A stretch of 64,000 bases of DNA from CAZBDV01 sp964490765. Lineage in GTDB: Bacteria; Cloacimonadota; Cloacimonadia; Cloacimonadales; JAJBBL01. Shown here one piece after another: positions 34,468 to 43,124 of this stretch (positions within the stretch are counted from its first letter, which is position 1; each line of letters opens with the position of its first letter). Where the stretch lies: positions 1 to 64,000 of the forward strand of contig CAZBDV010000003.1 in assembly GCA_964490765.1 (NCBI GenBank), written 5' to 3'. The notes beneath the pieces were generated by a model. It saw only the letters and a list, made by a program, of their open reading frames with translations, was not told the DNA's origin and did no database searches. Both the position numbers and the translations under genes were made by a program.

Positions 34468-35229
34468 TCAGAGCTTCAGACACTGATCTTTGGGACAGGC
34501 TTTTATACAGTTGAGACAGTATATGCAGTTATAATCGTCAATATATTCCTGATCGGTAATGATTATGTTCATCTGACAGTTATATTCGCAACAGTGACAA
34601 TCGGTACAAACCTCAAGATTACGATAGATTCTGGAAGGTTTAATTCGGAGCAGTTTTCCGATGAACTGGAAACAGTTCATAAAAGCTGCATATGGGCAGA
34701 GGTATCTACACCAGAACCTTCTTATCATAATACTTCCTGATACGATAATGAGTAACACGGCAATTCCTGAGAGTGTAAATTCAGTTGATAGGGTTGCTAG
34801 CATAACCGGACAGAGCTGAAAATAATAGAAACTGTACAGAAAGAGGGCAAGTATTGCTGTCAGGATCAGAATAATATATTTACCGACCCTCAAAGTTTTT
34901 TCTATATTAGGTGGAATCATCTTTCTGGCCTGTTTCTTGCGAAATGGGTTCAGATAGTTGAGATATTCGACCACGGTACCTAATGGACAGACATAACCAC
35001 AGAACCTGCGTCCAATAAATAGAGTTGATAGCAGAATGATTATACCACCTATGATCGCTGCAACGAACAAGTAGTGAGAACCGGGATTAATACCTCTGAG
35101 ACCGAAGCAGATAACGGCATAGGGACAGTAAGCATGGGCGATGAAGTTCGCCGTCAGGTATACTATCAGTAGTGATACGATCAGAAACAATAACTGGATC
35201 ATCACTCGTAATCTGTATCTATTCAACAC
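34468..35229 (-). CDS. NapH/MauN-type membrane 4Fe-4S protein
   Basis: This 253-residue polytopic protein probably passes electrons across or along the membrane. It shows about four hydrophobic helices, two membrane-proximal CxxxCP motifs (FCGYVCPLGT and WCRYLCPYAA), and a C-terminal pair of ferredoxin-type clusters (CTDCHCCEYNC and CIYCLNCIKACP), which is the pattern of NapH/CcoG-like proteins. No reductase or oxidase genes adjoin it, so its partners are unknown. AGAGG lies six bases before ATG 35229. Confidence 0.87.
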   Translation of the reverse strand: MLNRYRLRVMIQLLFLIVSLLIVYLTANFIAHAYCPYAVICFGLRGINPGSHYLFVAAIIGGIIILLSTLFIGRRFCGYVCPLGTVVEYLNYLNPFRKKQARKMIPPNIEKTLRVGKYIILILTAILALFLYSFYYFQLCPVMLATLSTEFTLSGIAVLLIIVSGSIMIRRFWCRYLCPYAAFMNCFQFIGKLLRIKPSRIYRNLEVCTDCHCCEYNCQMNIIITDQEYIDDYNCIYCLNCIKACPKDQCLKL

Positions 35230-35406
35230 ATCTCAAACCTCTGAATAATTTATTCTAAATAATGTATCTATCTTCTGTGAGTCAAGATTAAAAAGCTCGT
35301 TGTTTTATCAGAAAAGCTGGTTTCATTCAGGTGCTATTCTCTTTACGCCCGGAAAGTTGTTCTTGACAGAGTAATCGATTATTAGCTCCGTAGTTGTAGA
35401 GGCGAT

Positions 35407-36462
35407 ATGGAAGTGAAGATCGAGATCAACAACAGGAAGAAAAATGATAATGATTTATTGGGAAAGGAATATGAAGATTTTGATCAAATTCCGGAAGACA
35501 AGCCGGGGAAAAGACTCCGGGAAAAGGGAAAATACAGTAAAAAATCCGATCTCATACTGAAGAGGGGAAGAGTACTGGAACCATATTCCCAGTACTACTT
35601 CCGTGTCCAGTTGGAGAATGAAGAAATTACTTGCCCCCTGAGTGGCAGGCTAAAAAATATTGATTTCGATAAATCTTCTATTGTTGTTGTTGGTGATTAT
35701 GTAAAGGTGGATGTCTCTCATCACCCTAGGATTGAGGAGATTGAGGACAGGAAAAATGCTTTGAAACGCTACGTGGAGAGGGGTAAAAGACAGATTGAGG
35801 TTGTTATAGCTGCTAATGTCGACCAGGTTATTATTACTACCTCCTGTGCCGAACCTCCCCTGAATTTCAACCTGGTTGACCGCTATCTTACTGCAGCAAA
35901 ACTCTCTTCTGTTATACCGATAATCTGTGTGAATAAAATTGATCTGGCTGATGATGTTGATTCTATCGAAGAACTCGGTAAGTATTATAAAGCTAACGAG
36001 TTTACTTTGCTCTTTACTTCTGCAAAAACCGGTGAAGGTATCAATGAGATGATAGAACTTTTACATAAAAAGGATACACTCTTTTCCGGGCCGTCCGGAA
36101 CTGGGAAATCTTCACTGATAAACAGACTCGATCCAGGTTTAAAATTAAAGACAGGAGATGTCAGTAGAGTAACGTTGAAGGGGAAACACACTACGAGTAG
36201 CAGTCGTCTCATACCCTGGTCTTTTGGAGGTTACCTGATAGACACACCCGGGATCAAAACGTTTGGGCTGAACAGGAATGACAGAGATCTTACACCTCGT
36301 GCCTTTCCGGGATTTGATCAATGGGCATCTGAATGTAAGTTCACTAATTGCCAGCACAAAACAGAAGAGGGATGTCGCGTGCTCCAGGCACTTTCGAATG
36401 GTGAACTGCCAGAAGAGCGTTATCAGTCGTATTTGAATATTCTCTCTTCGTTAGAAGATTAA
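35407..36462 (+). CDS. rsgA: Ribosome small subunit-dependent GTPase A (RsgA/YjeQ)
   Basis: RsgA is a circularly permuted GTPase that assists late 30S maturation. The 351 residues have an OB fold (~60-125), then the permuted motifs: NKIDL near 178 (G4), GPSGTGKSSLINRL near 225 (G1), and DTPGIKTFGL near 280 (G3), and a C-terminal zinc site CKFTNCQHKTEEGC near 310. The first ~55 residues are a highly charged extension (IEINNRKKNDND, KKSDLILKRG) not usual in shorter members. GAGG precedes the ATG. Confidence 0.95.
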   Translation: MEVKIEINNRKKNDNDLLGKEYEDFDQIPEDKPGKRLREKGKYSKKSDLILKRGRVLEPYSQYYFRVQLENEEITCPLSGRLKNIDFDKSSIVVVGDYVKVDVSHHPRIEEIEDRKNALKRYVERGKRQIEVVIAANVDQVIITTSCAEPPLNFNLVDRYLTAAKLSSVIPIICVNKIDLADDVDSIEELGKYYKANEFTLLFTSAKTGEGINEMIELLHKKDTLFSGPSGTGKSSLINRLDPGLKLKTGDVSRVTLKGKHTTSSSRLIPWSFGGYLIDTPGIKTFGLNRNDRDLTPRAFPGFDQWASECKFTNCQHKTEEGCRVLQALSNGELPEERYQSYLNILSSLED

Positions 36463-36500
36463 TACGTCATTGGAAAAGTAAGACTATTGATGAAGGAATT

Positions 36501-37349
36501 ATGAAAAAAATTGGAATATACTCTAAGAGCTTACAAGAAAATAGTTCGTTAATAGTTAAGGCGTTAGAACGTCATTTTAACAGAAAAGACCTGCAATTTT
36601 ATACCCTGGAAGAGATGACGAAACATTTACCCGATTTCTTCCAGCCTTATAACAGAGGTGACAAATTAGACAGCATACTTGTTTTCGGTGGTGACGGGAC
36701 CATTCTGGGAGCTGTTGACTTTGCTCTCAATAGCACCGCACCTATTCTTGGTATCAATATGGGTAAGCTCGGTTTTCTCTCTGACTTTTCTATAAATGAA
36801 TTCGATAAGTATATCGACAGATTATTAGAATCTAAATACTCCATTATCAAGAGAATGCTGCTGGAGACAGAGATCCGGAAAAACGGGAAAGTATTGTATC
36901 GCGGTTATGCTCTCAACGATGCGGTTATTTATAAAGGTCTTGTTTCAAGGTTGATAGAGATAAGATTTTACTGTAATAGAAACTTTGTTGTAGAGACGAG
37001 ATGTGACGGTATGATAGCTTCGACGCCAACAGGTTCTACAGCCTATTCTCTCTCTGCCGGAGGGCCTATTCTTGCTCCAGAAATGGAAGCCTTTATTGTT
37101 GCACCGCTATGTCCTCACGTTCTCTCTGTCAGGCCTATGGTTTTCTCTGCTTCTGCAGAACTGAAGTTCAAGATGACGAGAGCGTATAACGAAACGATGC
37201 TACAGCTTGACGGAAAAAATGTTCATGCCTTGACTGATGGAGACAATGTTATAGTAAGAGCAGCTAAAAGTAAGGTCGGGTTCATCACTCTGACCGGAAA
37301 GAATTTCTATCAGACGCTGCGTAAAAAACTACATATGGGTAAGATATGA
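36501..37349 (+). CDS. nadK: NAD kinase
   Basis: NAD kinase makes NADP from NAD and ATP. The 282 residues contain FGGDGTILGA at 62-71 (the GGDG catalytic motif), INMGKLGFLSDF near 84, NDAVIYKG near 140, and the conserved TPTGSTAYSLSAGGPI near 176. The length is normal. It is followed by recN with a four-base overlap (ATGA), a nadK-recN pairing found in many bacteria. Confidence 0.96.
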   Translation: MKKIGIYSKSLQENSSLIVKALERHFNRKDLQFYTLEEMTKHLPDFFQPYNRGDKLDSILVFGGDGTILGAVDFALNSTAPILGINMGKLGFLSDFSINEFDKYIDRLLESKYSIIKRMLLETEIRKNGKVLYRGYALNDAVIYKGLVSRLIEIRFYCNRNFVVETRCDGMIASTPTGSTAYSLSAGGPILAPEMEAFIVAPLCPHVLSVRPMVFSASAELKFKMTRAYNETMLQLDGKNVHALTDGDNVIVRAAKSKVGFITLTGKNFYQTLRKKLHMGKI

Positions 37350-39040
37350 TCAAAAGTTTGCGGATAAAGAATTTTGTGCTGGTAAGAGATCTAGATATCC
37401 TATTTGGTCCTGGTTTGAACGTACTTACCGGAGAAACTGGAGCTGGAAAGTCTGTGATAATCGGTGCTTTAGATCTCATTCTGGGACAGAAAAGCCGCCC
37501 GGGACTCTACTATAATGACAGAGAACCTATTTATCTGGAAACAGTTATTAGCTTGAATAATCAGGAATCCGAGATCATCAGGCGTCTGAAGGAAGAGGGG
37601 TTTATCGACGAAGAGGAAGAGGAGTTGATTATAAGCAGAGAAATTCTTACCGATAACAGTTCCAGATTCTACTTCAATGGTAAAAGGGTTACAGCCTCTG
37701 TTATAAAGGAGTATCGCGATAATTTCGTCGATTTCCACAGTCAACGTGATCAGAATAAACTCTTCTCAACAGACTATCAGCTGGATATTCTTGATACTTA
37801 CGGTGATCTAATGAAACAGAGGAAAGCCTACCGTAAAATTTACAGGGAGATAAAGAACAGATTGAAGAGATTAGAAGAGCTGGAGCAAGCAGAAAGACAG
37901 GGAACTGAGAAACATCGACTCTATGAATACCAGATAGCAGAACTGGAAGAACTCGATCTAAAGAATGAAGAAGAGAAAGAACTGCAGAAAGAGATTGATC
38001 TATTGACCAATTCAGAAGATATTTTGAACAACTGCCAGGAGATGCAACAGGTTTTCTACGAACAGGAGAATTCACTATTTGACCAAATCAGTTCATATGT
38101 AAAGAGATTCGAAAGGTTCAAAGAAAATGATGAAAGTATTAACAATATCGTGCTGTCAGTAACAAATACACTCCAGATTCTAAATGATGTGAGAACCGAC
38201 TTAAACAATGTAAGAGATACGATTGATCTAGACTGGAACAGGATGCAGGAATTAGAAAATCGACTCAATGAGATCTTGAGGATTAAGAATAAATACAGGA
38301 TGGAGATTCCAGAGCTTCTCGATTACCTGGAAGAGATGAAGCTTTACGTAAACAATTACTCCTGTTACAAGGAAAAAATCGAGAGCCTGAAAGATGAGAT
38401 ATCTATCCTGTCTGGAGAACTGAAGAGCAGGGCAGAACAATTATCACTTGACAGAAAAAATATCTGCAAGCAATTAAGACAAGAGATTGTAAATGATATA
38501 AGCCGTCTGGCTATTCCGGAAGGAGATTTCGGAGTAGTCTTTAATGATCTTGGAAGTAGAAGAATTGAGGATGATATTTTAGATGGATATGATGAGACAG
38601 GAAAAGATCGAGTAGAGTTTTTATTTTCGGCAAACAAAGGTGTTCCATTACAACCGTTAAAGAATGCTATATCCGGTGGTGAACTATCAAGGCTCTTACT
38701 TGTGATCAAGAAGCAGCTTGCAGGCAGGCTTGATACTTTCTCCCTGGTTTTTGATGAAATAGACAGTGGTATTGGTGGTAAGACTGCCAACCATCTCGGA
38801 GAGTTTATGGCTCAAGCTGGAAGGTATCATCAGGTGCTTTGCATAACGCATCTATCGCAGATTGCAGCTCATGCAACCAAGCACTTCTTAATAGAGAAGA
38901 AGAGTAGTTCTGATAAGTCATTTATAGAAATCAAAACTCTCACAGAACAAAGACGAAAGGAAGAGATTGCCAGAATGCTAGCCGGCAGTAAGTCGGAAAC
39001 AGCATTAAAGCATGCCGAAGAGTTATTGAATAAGAATTAA
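37346..39040 (+). CDS. recN: DNA repair protein RecN
   Basis: RecN is an SMC-like ATPase that joins broken DNA ends early in double-strand break repair. The 564 residues show Walker A GETGAGKSVIIGAL near 30, a long coiled coil from ~150 to 370 (KNRLKRLEELEQAERQ and similar), the ABC signature AISGGELSRLLL near 430 and Walker B LVFDEIDSGIGG near 467. Then comes the H-loop CITHLSQIAAHA. It overlaps nadK by four bases. The size is normal. Confidence 0.96.
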   Translation: MIKSLRIKNFVLVRDLDILFGPGLNVLTGETGAGKSVIIGALDLILGQKSRPGLYYNDREPIYLETVISLNNQESEIIRRLKEEGFIDEEEEELIISREILTDNSSRFYFNGKRVTASVIKEYRDNFVDFHSQRDQNKLFSTDYQLDILDTYGDLMKQRKAYRKIYREIKNRLKRLEELEQAERQGTEKHRLYEYQIAELEELDLKNEEEKELQKEIDLLTNSEDILNNCQEMQQVFYEQENSLFDQISSYVKRFERFKENDESINNIVLSVTNTLQILNDVRTDLNNVRDTIDLDWNRMQELENRLNEILRIKNKYRMEIPELLDYLEEMKLYVNNYSCYKEKIESLKDEISILSGELKSRAEQLSLDRKNICKQLRQEIVNDISRLAIPEGDFGVVFNDLGSRRIEDDILDGYDETGKDRVEFLFSANKGVPLQPLKNAISGGELSRLLLVIKKQLAGRLDTFSLVFDEIDSGIGGKTANHLGEFMAQAGRYHQVLCITHLSQIAAHATKHFLIEKKSSSDKSFIEIKTLTEQRRKEEIARMLAGSKSETALKHAEELLNKN

Positions 39041-39052
39041 AGGAGTCTTTAT

Positions 39053-39961
39053 ATGATTATTTTGAGTTCAAATCTTAGAAAATTTATTGCTTTTGCGATT
39101 TTAATCCTATCTATCATTCTCGGTATATGGTTTAGCGATTTCTTCGCACAGAAACCAATTGAACAGGTCATTGATACGAGAGAAGCTGAAGCAGTATTTC
39201 GTAATGCCATCCACAACAAGAAGACGAAGCTGGATTATTCTGTACCAAACTTCGAAGAAGCTGTAGAGCTCTATGAAGACGTAATTGCTATTGATGGGGT
39301 TAAGAAATACTATCATATAACAGGTAATAAAAATATTGTCTCGGTAATTGAGCTACCCTACAATATTGATGATCATGTTATGACACTCTTAAGGCAGATA
39401 CCAGGTTTAGAGAGCGAAAGGTCCGAAACTTTAGAGGATATTGCTTCAGCAACAATAGATACTCAAAGTCATATAGAACAGAATCAATATCTCTTACAGA
39501 GGTATCGTGAGAGGCTGAACAATCCCAATCTGACAACCAGAGAGATTAGTGAATTACAGACTCAGATCCGTAACATTCAGACGAAGATAGACAGTCTTTA
39601 TCTGATCAATCATATTAAGACCGAACAGGAGAAACAGAATCATCTGGTTCTTTCGGTTATAAGGCATAAAGGGGTTAGCGGACCGACAGTCGGAATAATG
39701 CGTTATGTGGATCTGGGACTGGCTATCATAATGAGTTTCATACTCATAACTATTGTAGTTATCTTTATGTATTTTGGCATCGAACTACTGAACAGAGTTA
39801 TGGATGCCCTTGGTGTTAAATCAAAAAGAGGTTCGAATTATCTGTATAAATATCGCCACTTCGATAGAGACAGGCATGGTTCGAGTAACAGGGATGATCA
39901 TACGAAGAAAAGACGAACTAAACAATCTGAAGAGAGTAAAAAAGACTCAAACGATAAATAG
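39053..39961 (+). CDS. Two-helix membrane protein with periplasmic coiled coil (DUF4349-like)
   Basis: This 302-residue protein is not firmly identified. It has a membrane helix at ~8-29, an exported region with a coiled coil at ~130-195 (LLQRYRERL, ISELQTQIRNIQTKI), a second membrane helix at ~222-245, and a highly basic and polar cytosolic tail (KKRRTKQSEESKKDSNDK). The order of a small alpha/beta domain, a coiled coil and a late helix recalls DUF4349 proteins. AAGGAG lies just before the ATG. It sits between recN and an NfeD gene and may be co-transcribed with them. No function is known to me. Confidence 0.65.
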   Translation: MIILSSNLRKFIAFAILILSIILGIWFSDFFAQKPIEQVIDTREAEAVFRNAIHNKKTKLDYSVPNFEEAVELYEDVIAIDGVKKYYHITGNKNIVSVIELPYNIDDHVMTLLRQIPGLESERSETLEDIASATIDTQSHIEQNQYLLQRYRERLNNPNLTTREISELQTQIRNIQTKIDSLYLINHIKTEQEKQNHLVLSVIRHKGVSGPTVGIMRYVDLGLAIIMSFILITIVVIFMYFGIELLNRVMDALGVKSKRGSNYLYKYRHFDRDRHGSSNRDDHTKKRRTKQSEESKKDSNDK

Positions 39962-40007
39962 AGATATTCTACAACAATAAAGTGATACAGATAGTGAGGG
40001 GTTAGCC

Positions 40008-40478
40008 GTGATTGGATGGTACTGGATAGTCTGGTTTGCTTTAGCTACAGTATGTTTTGCTGTCGAGATTGTGTCACCGACCTATTTCTTCTTATCATTT
40101 GGCACAGGAGCAATAATTGCCGGGATATTTTCTTTAATAACTACCAGTGTTCCGTTTCAGATAATTGTGTTTGTAATAGTTGTTTTTCTGAGTTATATCT
40201 GGATCAGGAAGATAAGACACAAGTTTTTCATAACGGCTATTGATACTGGTGGAGCAATTATCTATGGAGCAAGAAAGTATGACGGTGAAAAGCTGATAGA
40301 AAGAGAGGGAATAGTAACTAAAGCTATATCAACAAAGTCGAGAGGATACGTTAAGATCAATAATGAAGAATGGCCTGCTATTCTACGTTCTTCTGACGTA
40401 AAAACAGCTGAAGTTGGAGAACGTGTGAAGGTTGTTACAATCAAGGAGAATAGACTGATAGTCGGTCAGGTATCTTGA
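40008..40478 (+). CDS. NfeD family membrane protein
   Basis: The 156-residue protein has the short NfeD layout: three hydrophobic helices (~5-75, including EIVSPTYFFLSFGTGAIIAG) and a C-terminal OB-fold domain with REGIVTKAISTKSRGYVKI near 102 and the closing RVKVVTIKENRLIVGQV. Such proteins work with SPFH/stomatin proteins in membrane quality control, but no stomatin gene is adjacent. The start is GTG 40008 with GAGGGG upstream. eno lies 114 bases downstream. Confidence 0.88.
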   Translation: MIGWYWIVWFALATVCFAVEIVSPTYFFLSFGTGAIIAGIFSLITTSVPFQIIVFVIVVFLSYIWIRKIRHKFFITAIDTGGAIIYGARKYDGEKLIEREGIVTKAISTKSRGYVKINNEEWPAILRSSDVKTAEVGERVKVVTIKENRLIVGQVS

Positions 40479-40592
40479 GAGTAAAACTGAAGCACCATTC
40501 CTGCGCATAATCTCGATAGTTATCTGTTTGTATTGACTAATAAACCGGTAAGTAAAACATTACGACACTAAAATTTAAGAGGAGTGATTAAT

Positions 40593-41885
40593 ATGACACA
40601 GATAGTAATGATTCAAGCACGACAAATCCTCGATTCGCGAGGCAATCCTACTATAGAGACCGATGTTTATCTGGAGAGTGGTATTGTAGGGAGAGCAACC
40701 GTACCAAGTGGAGCTTCCACAGGAGAGTATGAAGCGGTCGAATTGAGAGATGGAGATAACCAGTTTTATGGAGGTAAAGGGGTTTTAAAGGCTGTTAAGA
40801 ATGTTAATGATGTAATTGGGCCGGAATTAGAAGGACTTGATGCTACCGACCAGGTGTTAATAGATCTTCGTATGATTCAGTTAGATGGAACTGAGAATAA
40901 GGGTAAGCTGGGAGCAAATGCTATACTGTCTGTCTCTATGGCGGTAGCACGAGCTGCTGCTCAAGCTTTATCGATGCCACTATTTCGTTATATTGGTGGA
41001 ACCAATGCCAGTCGATTACCCGTGCCTATGGCAAATATACTCAACGGTGGTTCTCATGCTGATAACAATGTCGATCTGCAGGAATTTATGATCATGCCGT
41101 TAGGAGCTAGTTCGTTTTCTCAGGCTATACAGATCAACGCAGAGATCTTTCATAATCTGAAGAAGATCCTCAAGGAGCAGGGTTATTCAACCTCTGTAGG
41201 TGATGAAGGTGGTTTTGCCCCGAATCTGAAATCGAACGAGGAGGCGATAGAGGTAATTATAAAAGCGATAGAATCGAGTGGTTACAGACCGGGTGAAGAT
41301 GTATATATCACTCTTGATCCGGCTGCTTCGGAGTTTTTCAAGCAAGGTAAATATCATCTCAAAGGTGAAGGTAAAGTACTGACAAGCGACGAAATGGTTG
41401 ATTATTATGCTAAGCTTTGTGATAAGTATCCCATAGTCTCAGTAGAAGACGGTCTTGCAGAAGATGATTGGACAGGCTGGGAGAAAATGACTAAGGACCT
41501 TGGGAATAAAATACAGATTGTTGGCGACGATATCTTTGTAACAAACAGGGTGAGATTATCTAAAGGAATCAAACAGGGTTGTGCGAACTCCATTCTGATT
41601 AAGTTAAATCAGATTGGAACCCTGACCGAAACACTGGAAACTATTGAGATGGCTAAGACAGCTGGTTATACGACTGTCATCTCTCATCGTAGTGGGGAGA
41701 CTTGTGATACATTTATTGCCGATCTTGCCGTAGCTGCTAACACCGGACAGATTAAGACCGGCTCACTATGCCGTAGTGAAAGGATAGCCAAGTACAATCA
41801 GTTGTTACGTATTGAAGAGGATCTGGGACCTATGGCTATATTCTCGGGTAAAGATATCTTTTATAATCTGAAGAACAAATTCTAA
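40593..41885 (+). CDS. eno: Enolase (phosphopyruvate hydratase)
   Basis: Enolase converts 2-phosphoglycerate to phosphoenolpyruvate. The 430 residues carry all signatures: QARQILDSRGNPTIE near the start, PSGASTGEYEA near 37, GDEGGFAPNL near 203, VEDGLAEDDWTGW near 286 and SHRSGETCDTFIADLAV near 367. ATG 40593 is chosen because the AGAGGAG site (40578-40584) overlaps the earlier in-frame GTG at 40584. The gene ends at a strong bidirectional terminator. Confidence 0.97.
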   Translation: MTQIVMIQARQILDSRGNPTIETDVYLESGIVGRATVPSGASTGEYEAVELRDGDNQFYGGKGVLKAVKNVNDVIGPELEGLDATDQVLIDLRMIQLDGTENKGKLGANAILSVSMAVARAAAQALSMPLFRYIGGTNASRLPVPMANILNGGSHADNNVDLQEFMIMPLGASSFSQAIQINAEIFHNLKKILKEQGYSTSVGDEGGFAPNLKSNEEAIEVIIKAIESSGYRPGEDVYITLDPAASEFFKQGKYHLKGEGKVLTSDEMVDYYAKLCDKYPIVSVEDGLAEDDWTGWEKMTKDLGNKIQIVGDDIFVTNRVRLSKGIKQGCANSILIKLNQIGTLTETLETIEMAKTAGYTTVISHRSGETCDTFIADLAVAANTGQIKTGSLCRSERIAKYNQLLRIEEDLGPMAIFSGKDIFYNLKNKF

Positions 41886-41933
41886 ACCGGTAATAGCTGT
41901 TTAGAAGTTGAGATTCAAGCGAGATAATAAAAT

Positions 41934-41962
41934 AGGGCAGGATTTTTCCCTGCCCTTTTTTT
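41934..41962. terminator. Rho-independent terminator after eno
   Basis: An 8-bp stem AGGGCAGG/CCTGCCCT with a 7-base loop is followed by seven Ts (41956-41962). It is also well placed, 30 bases past the minus-strand stop at 41992, to end the long minus-strand run. Confidence 0.93.
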
Positions 41963-41991
41963 ACTATTATGAACCTTTTTGCCATGTTAGA

Positions 41992-43116
41992 TCAGGCTTC
42001 GATAACCTCAACATTGGCACGAGGTAGAGTGACCTTCTTGCCATCTTCCAACTCGGCTTCGAGGATACGAACTTTTGTCTCACTCTCTACCTTAAAAAGT
42101 TGTTCTGGCAAGCCTGTTATGCGGCCTATTTTACCAAAATTGGGCTGACGTATGATTCTGATCATACCTCCGATCTCCAGGGTTGATACTTTAGGAACTA
42201 CCTTCGAGAGCTCTTTTTCATCGAATTCCAACGGAATGATTATCTCTGGCCTGATAACACCTGCTCTGATCTGTGTCATCCCGTGTATTGAAGCCTGATG
42301 GTCTTCGAATTTCTTCAATAAGTTAAATGTCTTCTGAGCCATGTCGATCTTTCCAAATCCTTCGGTAACAACGATAGTCAGACCAATGTCTTCATGTCCT
42401 GTTATGGCTACTCCGATATCATAACCGAGAAGCTTCTTGATATCGTCATCTTCTATACCAGCGGTTATAATTCCCTTTACGCCGACCGATTGAGCTTTCT
42501 TTATAATATCAAGAGTCAGTAATGCTCCGGTAACGATAATTTTATCCTTGAATTCATCTGTTATGACTTTGGGGTCAATAATATCTCCCGGATCAGAGAT
42601 TAGCATCTTTATCTCTCCATTAACCTCATGACCAAGTCCAAAGATACCCTGAACATAGGCCGATTTATTCTCTATAATGACACCTTCTTTCTCAATAACA
42701 TCAACCACTATACCATCAATGAAAGCCTTTACCTGTATTGGAATTTTTGGTTCACGCAGCAGGGCCTGTCCAGTATGCTGGGAAATCGACTCCAGTTCGC
42801 CCTCTATAGGTGAGCGGACAGTAGATTTAAACATGCCAAGAAATCCTTTTGTCTTTGCCAGTATCTGGCCCTTTTTTAATATATCTCCAGGCTGTACTTC
42901 CATGTATTGCGGTAATAGTGATGGTATAACACCCAGTTTATTCGCCAACTTTAAAGGTATTACCTTTCCGGGTAGAAATGTCTGTGCCACCAGATCATTA
43001 GCCTTTACCTTATCTCCCTTCTTGACCAGAACTTCACCTTTCAGAGGGAGTATTCTCTCTTTTCTGAGTATTGTATTTTCGGTTACGGTTAAACCTGCTG
43101 AATATGCTTGTGCCAT
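41992..43116 (-). CDS. MutL-associated protein with SBHM-like N-terminus and KOW-like C-terminus
   Basis: The 374 residues have no function I can name. The N-terminus has two biotinyl/lipoyl-like or sandwich-barrel stretches (LKGEVLVKKGDKVKANDLVAQ near 25; VQPGDILKKGQILAK near 72; STVRSPIEGELESIS near 98). The middle is an alpha/beta domain (DKIIVTGALLTLDIIKKA; VKGIITAGIEDDD). The C-terminus resembles a KOW/SH3-like beta domain (GGMIRIIRQPNFGKIGRI, ending PRANVEVIEA). I chose ATG 43116 because AGGAGGAGAC directly precedes it; the open frame back to 43170 would overlap the upstream gene. It immediately follows the MutL-like gene and probably works with it. Confidence 0.7.
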   Translation of the reverse strand: MAQAYSAGLTVTENTILRKERILPLKGEVLVKKGDKVKANDLVAQTFLPGKVIPLKLANKLGVIPSLLPQYMEVQPGDILKKGQILAKTKGFLGMFKSTVRSPIEGELESISQHTGQALLREPKIPIQVKAFIDGIVVDVIEKEGVIIENKSAYVQGIFGLGHEVNGEIKMLISDPGDIIDPKVITDEFKDKIIVTGALLTLDIIKKAQSVGVKGIITAGIEDDDIKKLLGYDIGVAITGHEDIGLTIVVTEGFGKIDMAQKTFNLLKKFEDHQASIHGMTQIRAGVIRPEIIIPLEFDEKELSKVVPKVSTLEIGGMIRIIRQPNFGKIGRITGLPEQLFKVESETKVRILEAELEDGKKVTLPRANVEVIEA

Positions 43117-43124
43117 GTCTCCTC